NCBI RefSeq assembly: GCF_020085105.1
Contig: NC_058056.1
Span: forward strand, 14,411,929-14,475,928
Length of the DNA: 64,000 bases
Direction of reading: 5' to 3'
Source of the DNA: Siniperca chuatsi
Taxonomy: Eukaryota > Chordata > Actinopteri > Centrarchiformes > Sinipercidae
A program made the position numbers and the translations under genes. The notes under the pieces are model-generated. The model ran no database searches and was not told the origin of the DNA. It was given only the letters and a program-made list of their open reading frames with translations. Numbering within the stretch: position 1 is the stretch's first letter; each line of letters begins with the position of its first letter. Below, one piece after another: positions 59,051 through 64,000 of the stretch.

Positions 59051-60973
59051 ATGGTCTCCTGGATCATCTCTAGACTTGTGGTGTAAGTCATTTTATTATT
59101 TCTTTCCACATGCTCCTCTGTCATAGGATAATAATAAATTGCGGTTCCTGGTTATTGCGGGTGTTGGAGCCGCTCGTCGCTGCAGGAGCGACGCGCTTTA
59201 CAATCCCCAGTAATTTGTCTAATAATCCATCAGAATTAGACGTCAGTGTGTCAGCAGAGCAGATGTCGGTCTAATCATTTTTTGACTGAAAAACAGTCCT
59301 CATTCCTCAGGACTGTACTTTTCCATGGCCATTTCAGCAGGAATGCTGAGCAAGGCCTGTATTTTATTGAACAGGCTTGCAGCGCTCAGTAGCCTGGCAC
59401 TCTTTGTGTTTATCAAGTGGCTTTTTTTTCCTTACAGACAAAGAGGTGACGTGATTGACTGAATGGTCTATTATCATCCATGAAATGATTTTATGAGTCA
59501 GATCCAGGAACCAGAGGCGTCTTTCACTGGCTAAATGTCACTGAGTGGCGAGGTGACTGAACAGGAGCGGTCTGAGAGTGGAGCTATATAATCTCTGCTG
59601 ATGTCCCATATTGGAAAAAACAAAACAAAAGGGATGGGTCAGCCTTCTCAGGATACAATGCAAGAGTAATGTAATAAGACATGTAGGCCTATGCATATAT
59701 CCCGGTATATTTCCTTTATAGCTAGGAATAACACTAGGACGACATTTATAACAGTAAGTTATGGCTATTTTTACCTGCACAAAATATGAATCAGCGCCAT
59801 TGCAGACCGTGTGGAGTATACCAACAGCAGGCCCTACCTCAAAATAGTGAGGCAATTAAATTTAGATTACAAGATCTTGTTGCATAGATGGGACTGTTTC
59901 CGCCCTGGCTAGTCACAACCTGGTTATGTGGGTCATTTTGGGTCCAGTCTCCAACAGAAAGGTTTAGTTGCGTGCCCCACAGATGATTTATTTTTAGTGT
60001 CCTTGTGTTTCAACACTCTGTTAATGCACAGTTAGTTGGCCAGTAAGCCGGAGAGGTGCAACATGATGTGGGTCAGTAATTTGATCGGGTCGCATGTCAG
60101 CTGTTGCCTGGCTGTAGCACTTCAACAGGGCCCTGCTGTCCGGACACCAGCAGCACAGGTGTCTGCACATGAATGGAAATTTTAAAGAAAAGGAAGAAAA
60201 CACATGGGAGCTAATTTTACCCCGTGTCTGGAGGTTTAGCGTTTAGTGTTTAGTCAAATCATCCAGGGCGAAATCTAACTTTACACATGGTTGATTTAAT
60301 AGTTTTATTTCTGGAAGGGAAAGGCTGTTTTACCAAAAATGGATTGTATTAATGTATACATTGAAACAAAAACACTATTTCCAATGTGGCAAAATTAGAG
60401 AAGCTTTACATGGATTTTTGAAGACATTGACATTTTAGCCCAGGTATTTTTCAAGAACATAATTTGAAATCTCTGCTTAGTATATCCATATCCATAATGT
60501 ATTATCCATAATCATGATTTATTACATTTGAATGTCTTGATTTTATATGTTATTCATGCACATTTGAAACATAAAAAGTTTTGGTTTGGAGTTGATGGGC
60601 ACATTTTCTGTCTTTTAGACTTGTCTTTGGTACACTGTATCCTGCATACTCATCTTATAAAGCTGTGAAGTCAAAAGATGTGAAAGAATATGTGAGTATA
60701 TCATTTGTATTTTTAGTTATGAAATGATATCAGGCAGTGTCACCATCATACATATGATTCTACAAGGTGTTATGTATAGCTATTTTATCTGTTTTTCATG
60801 GTTCTGTTACATTTTAGGTGAAATGGATGATGTACTGGATAATATTTGCCCTATTCACCTCTGTGGAAGTATTTACAGATATGTTTCTCTGTTGGTAAGT
60901 GACCTCAGATATTTATTGTTTATGATTATACAGCTCTTTGATGGAAAATAGTTTACCTCTTGACTGTTGTTGT

Positions 60974-61046
<73 letters not shown>

Positions 61047-64000
61047 ACAAATTTTGTCACTGACATATAAAGCATGTTTTTCATTATGGCTCCATTATTT
61101 TGTGTCTTCATTGCAGGCTTCCTTTCTACTATGAACTGAAGATAGCCTTTGTGGTGTGGCTGCTGTCCCCTTACACTAAAGGCTCCAGTGTGCTATACAG
61201 GAAGTTTGTTCATCCAACGCTTTCCTCAAAAGAAAAGGTGAAAACCCTTCCTTTGTTGGATCTTCCTTTTATTTCCACTAGTGCAGTTCAAGGAAAGGCT
61301 TGGGTGAAAATATTAAGTGTAGGCTCTAAGTTAGTCCGCATGGTTTTGTGACTAATTGAATTCCAGCTTCGCAGCCTTCTAGAGAACAGAAGTGCCTTAG
61401 TGCCAATTCACTTTTCTACTTTAGCTGTTAAAGATGTGTTTGTAGGACAAGAGACAGGAAATGTCATGGTGTTCCTCCATTTCTCCTTTCCTTCTTCCTC
61501 TGTCTGACTCAGAAAACACTTAAGTGAGTTTGGTGAAGACAATAACAGACACAGGATTAAATCAAGATGCAATAAGGAAATATAAGAAACACCTCTCAAC
61601 ACAGGGCATAAAATGAGTTTGACAATGACAAATGAGCGACACTATGTTTATGTGGGTTTTTTTGTTGTTTGTCTTGTTTCAGGACATTGATGACTATATT
61701 GGCCAAGCGAAGGACAAAAGCTATGACACACTGGTGCATTTTGGGAGAAAAGGGCTGAATGTTGCAGCCACAGCTGCAGTCATGGCTGCAACAAAGGTAA
61801 TGCAGACTCTGGATATTTGTTTTGTACTGACCTGGGGGTACAGTAAAGGGTCATTGTAGATAAGGGTATCACGCCTGTTACGTTGTTTGCTATTCACATA
61901 ATGAAGTAGTCTTCTTGAATAAAGCTTTTAATGTTCGTTTTTCAAGTAGAAGATCCAGTAGTCTATTGTAATGTTTGTATCAAATTATTTATGCCCCTAA
62001 AGATGATCCACGCTCCAACTGTCACACATTGCTCCTGACACTAAAATTAATACCCAGTGTTACCTTTTCTAGAGCCAAGGGGTCCTGTCAGACAGACTGA
62101 GGAGTTTCAGCATGCAGGATCTGTCTTCCTGTCAATCTGAACCCGTTAACACTGGCCCTGGCACTACGCAGCCTGCAGCAGCACAGCATCGGACCAGAAC
62201 TATGATGCGCAGCAAGTCTGAGAGCTACAACAAGGGTGAGTAGACATTACTCTGGCACCGAAAAGTGAAAGCCACTATAGATACTGACTATATCCAGCAA
62301 GCTAATAGTGTTATAGAGGCATGTTAAAACTCTTGTTGTGAATCTATCAGTTTTGCATGTTGATAAAAAAATAACATACTGCCTGTTCACCGAGAACATT
62401 AGATATGATGGAGCCATTATAATGCAATAGCAGGGCCGGGTTTATTTGTGTAAAACAGATTATAATGTAGATTTCTGTCTTCCTGTTCAAGGTTGTTTAA
62501 GCTGTCAGATATTGTTTCGTACGTCTGCTTTCCTGAGTGGCCCCCTAACCTCAGTCCTGCCTTCCTGTTTGGGGCAGGTCAGGCCTCACAGGGCTGCCAG
62601 GCTAACCATCCTGTGATAAAACTCACATGTAGCTGGGGGAGATTTGTTCCTAGTTTAACATCATGTGGATTGTTTGTTTTAATCTGGATAGGGTGTCATA
62701 TATATATATATATTTCAGATGATAATTATTCCTTTGTAGATTTGTACATTTAGACACAACTCTTTACAATGGACTGAAATATCTGTACAGTTAAGGCACA
62801 GCTAACCTTTTTAATCAAACAAGGAATTTAGATTACTTCTGTTAATATTTGAGTATATTGTTAATATAACTGCTGTCATGTTCTTACTACATTCAATTAT
62901 CGGTTCTCACTTGAAGGATAAGTCTGGCGTTATTCTATATTTTTCTTATTGTCAACAAATCCCATTAACAGACCAAACTAACCATGTTTTAGTCCGTCTC
63001 TAAATACCTCCTGACTTCCACACCGTGTCTGTGGCTGTCCACCCCAAGCCCACTGGTTCCTACTGAAGACACAAATCTTTAAGAGCCGGTGACAAATATA
63101 CAGTATTTAATTTTTAAGAATGCTCAGTAATTTCCTAACAACAGCTGGGAACTGTAGTTTTGTAGGAAACATTACTAAAACAGGAGTAAACAGTGCATTT
63201 GTTGGGGATGGCTTTGTTATTTATGGCAGCAGGATGGTGTATGTGGAGCTGACTCAAAATAAACTGCAGTGCCCATGTTCATGGTAATGAAGGTGAATGA
63301 ATGTCACTCAGTGCAACTGCGCGGCTCACTGATGTGTTTTTTTATAGTTTTTGGACAACAATGGAGGTCTATCGCACAGCAAAGCTATCAGGATCAATTC
63401 ATTGTTGGTTTTGGTCTTTTCAAGAGATTTGTTGACAATATAAAATATATGATACCACCAAAATTGTCCTTTAAGCCTAATGTGGCATTTTACAACTCCA
63501 TTTGAACAATGTTGTCAAATATATGTCTTGGCTTTCTGCTGTCATTGCATTACATGACATAAAAATTGGCCTGAGTGGACATAATTCTGCATATACTAAA
63601 AAGAAGAAGATAGGAGACTTAATAAGAACAGGCTTATTTGTGCTGCAACAAATTGGTTTGTTTATCATAACTTCCTATTTGGCCTCTACTCTGTGGTCTG
63701 CAGAATGATAATACATTATGATATGACGTTTCATAATCCCCACTGACCAAAATCATATGGCGCTCTACAGCAGTTACACAAAAAGTATTTGCCTTTCAAT
63801 TCAATAGAACAGAGACAGGATTTGCATGTTGTTCATCCCTTCCACCGACCTTTTTTCACGGTACAGGACAGGACTTTGACATGAATGAGTATGAAATGTT
63901 GGGGTTGGACCAATGGGACTCCAAGGGGTTGCTGTCCCAGACCATTTCATCTTCTGAATCTGAGTCCACACCCATTACGCCCTCACTGACACCCCAGTCC
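59051..64000 (+). CDS. reep1: Receptor expression-enhancing protein 1-like (REEP1), 3' end beyond window
   Basis: Coding exons: 59051-59082, 60619-60691, 60818-60894, 61117-61237, 61683-61796, 62073-62235, 63867-64000 (still open). All junctions are GT/AG and in phase; 238 codons seen. It starts [24 protein letters not shown]1-4 proteins are hairpin proteins of the TB2/DP1/HVA22 family that bend tubular ER and link it to microtubules. Hydrophobic hairpin segments lie at about 3-20, 37-60 and 68-80; the conserved blocks [34 protein letters not shown] and [13 protein letters not shown] are complete. [10 protein letters not shown] (148-157) is the conserved post-domain motif. The tail after about 160 is unlike the 201-aa human REEP1 and runs on as acidic, Ser-rich sequence ([17 protein letters not shown]). 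The chmp3 neighbour favours reep1 over reep2-4. The paralogue call is less certain than the family. Confidence 0.88.
59083..60618 (+). other. reep1: reep1 intron 1
   Basis: 1.5 kb starting GTAAGT. The first 300 bases remain fairly GC-rich (GGAGCCGCTCGTCGCTGC), perhaps part of a promoter-proximal island. Nothing else recognised. Confidence 0.6.
60977..61040. repeat. (TA)n microsatellite
   Basis: Sixty-four bases of uninterrupted TA in reep1 intron 3; a short TA run also lies at 62699-62713. Confidence 0.98.
62236..63866 (+). other. reep1: reep1 intron 6
   Basis: 1.6 kb, a third of it taken by the inverted-repeat element at 62914-63472. The remainder shows no exon. Confidence 0.65.
62914..63472. 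mobile_element. MITE-like element with long terminal inverted repeats, about 560 bp
   Basis: The left end reads AAGGATAAGTCTGGCG, then TTATTCTATATTTTTCTTAT and TGTCAACAAATCCC. The right end, reverse-complemented, reads AAGGACAATTTTGGTG, then GTATCATATATTTTA and TATTGTCAACAAATCTC, so about 50 bases are inverted copies at roughly 75% identity. The interior (CCCAAGCCCACTGGTTCCTA, AACAGCTGGGAACTGTAG, GGCAGCAGGATGGTG, TTTTTGGACAACAATGGAGG) matches a repeat I know as frequent in teleost genomes. No transposase coding. Confidence 0.75.

Noticed and set aside
61100-61351. REEP exon read on into intron 4
   Set aside because: The conserved protein stops at KEK before GTGAAA and resumes in phase at 61683; the remaining 38 codons are intron.

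Overview
This window is a piece of a ray-finned fish nuclear genome, most likely a percomorph teleost. The evidence is split genes with GT/AG introns, AT-rich introns full of teleost-type dispersed repeats and microsatellites, and proteins that align along their length with vertebrate orthologues. There is no operon structure, no CRISPR array and no prokaryotic gene. I rebuilt five protein genes by joining exons at canonical splice sites with reading phase checked at every junction.

Layout. (1) About 1-2,660: upstream and 5' UTR region of itpk1. (2) 2,660-30,762 (+): itpk1, inositol-tetrakisphosphate 1-kinase, ten coding exons, 402 aa. Its introns carry a dead LINE, SINE-like copies and several related MITE-like repeats. 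(3) About 30,763-33,550: converging 3' UTRs of itpk1 and plk4. (4) 33,853-39,828 (-): plk4, the centriole-duplication kinase, fifteen coding exons, 936 aa. (5) 42,227-51,606 (-): hspa4l, an HSP110-family chaperone, nineteen coding exons, 832 aa. It has a heat-shock-element-like site upstream and a decayed Penelope-like GIY-YIG fragment in intron 12. (6) 54,628-56,560 (+): chmp3 (VPS24), ESCRT-III subunit, six coding exons, 220 aa. (7) 59,051 to the right edge (+): reep1-like ER-shaping protein, seven coding exons seen, open at the window end.

The genes do not form a pathway. The order is of evolutionary interest. hspa4l-plk4 is a pair also found side by side in human (4q28), chmp3 and reep1 are near neighbours in human (2p11.2), and itpk1 belongs to human 14q32. 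The window therefore joins three segments that are separate in human.

I see no unknown multi-gene system. The observations most worth a second look are: GCTAAC/GTTAGC-rich blocks near four gene starts; a heat-shock-element-like array upstream of hspa4l; a MITE nested in another repeat; a long terminal-inverted-repeat element in a reep1 intron; an 80-codon GIY-YIG reading frame antisense inside hspa4l; and a reep1 C-terminus unlike the short human form. Species, transcript ends and repeat family names cannot be fixed from sequence alone.
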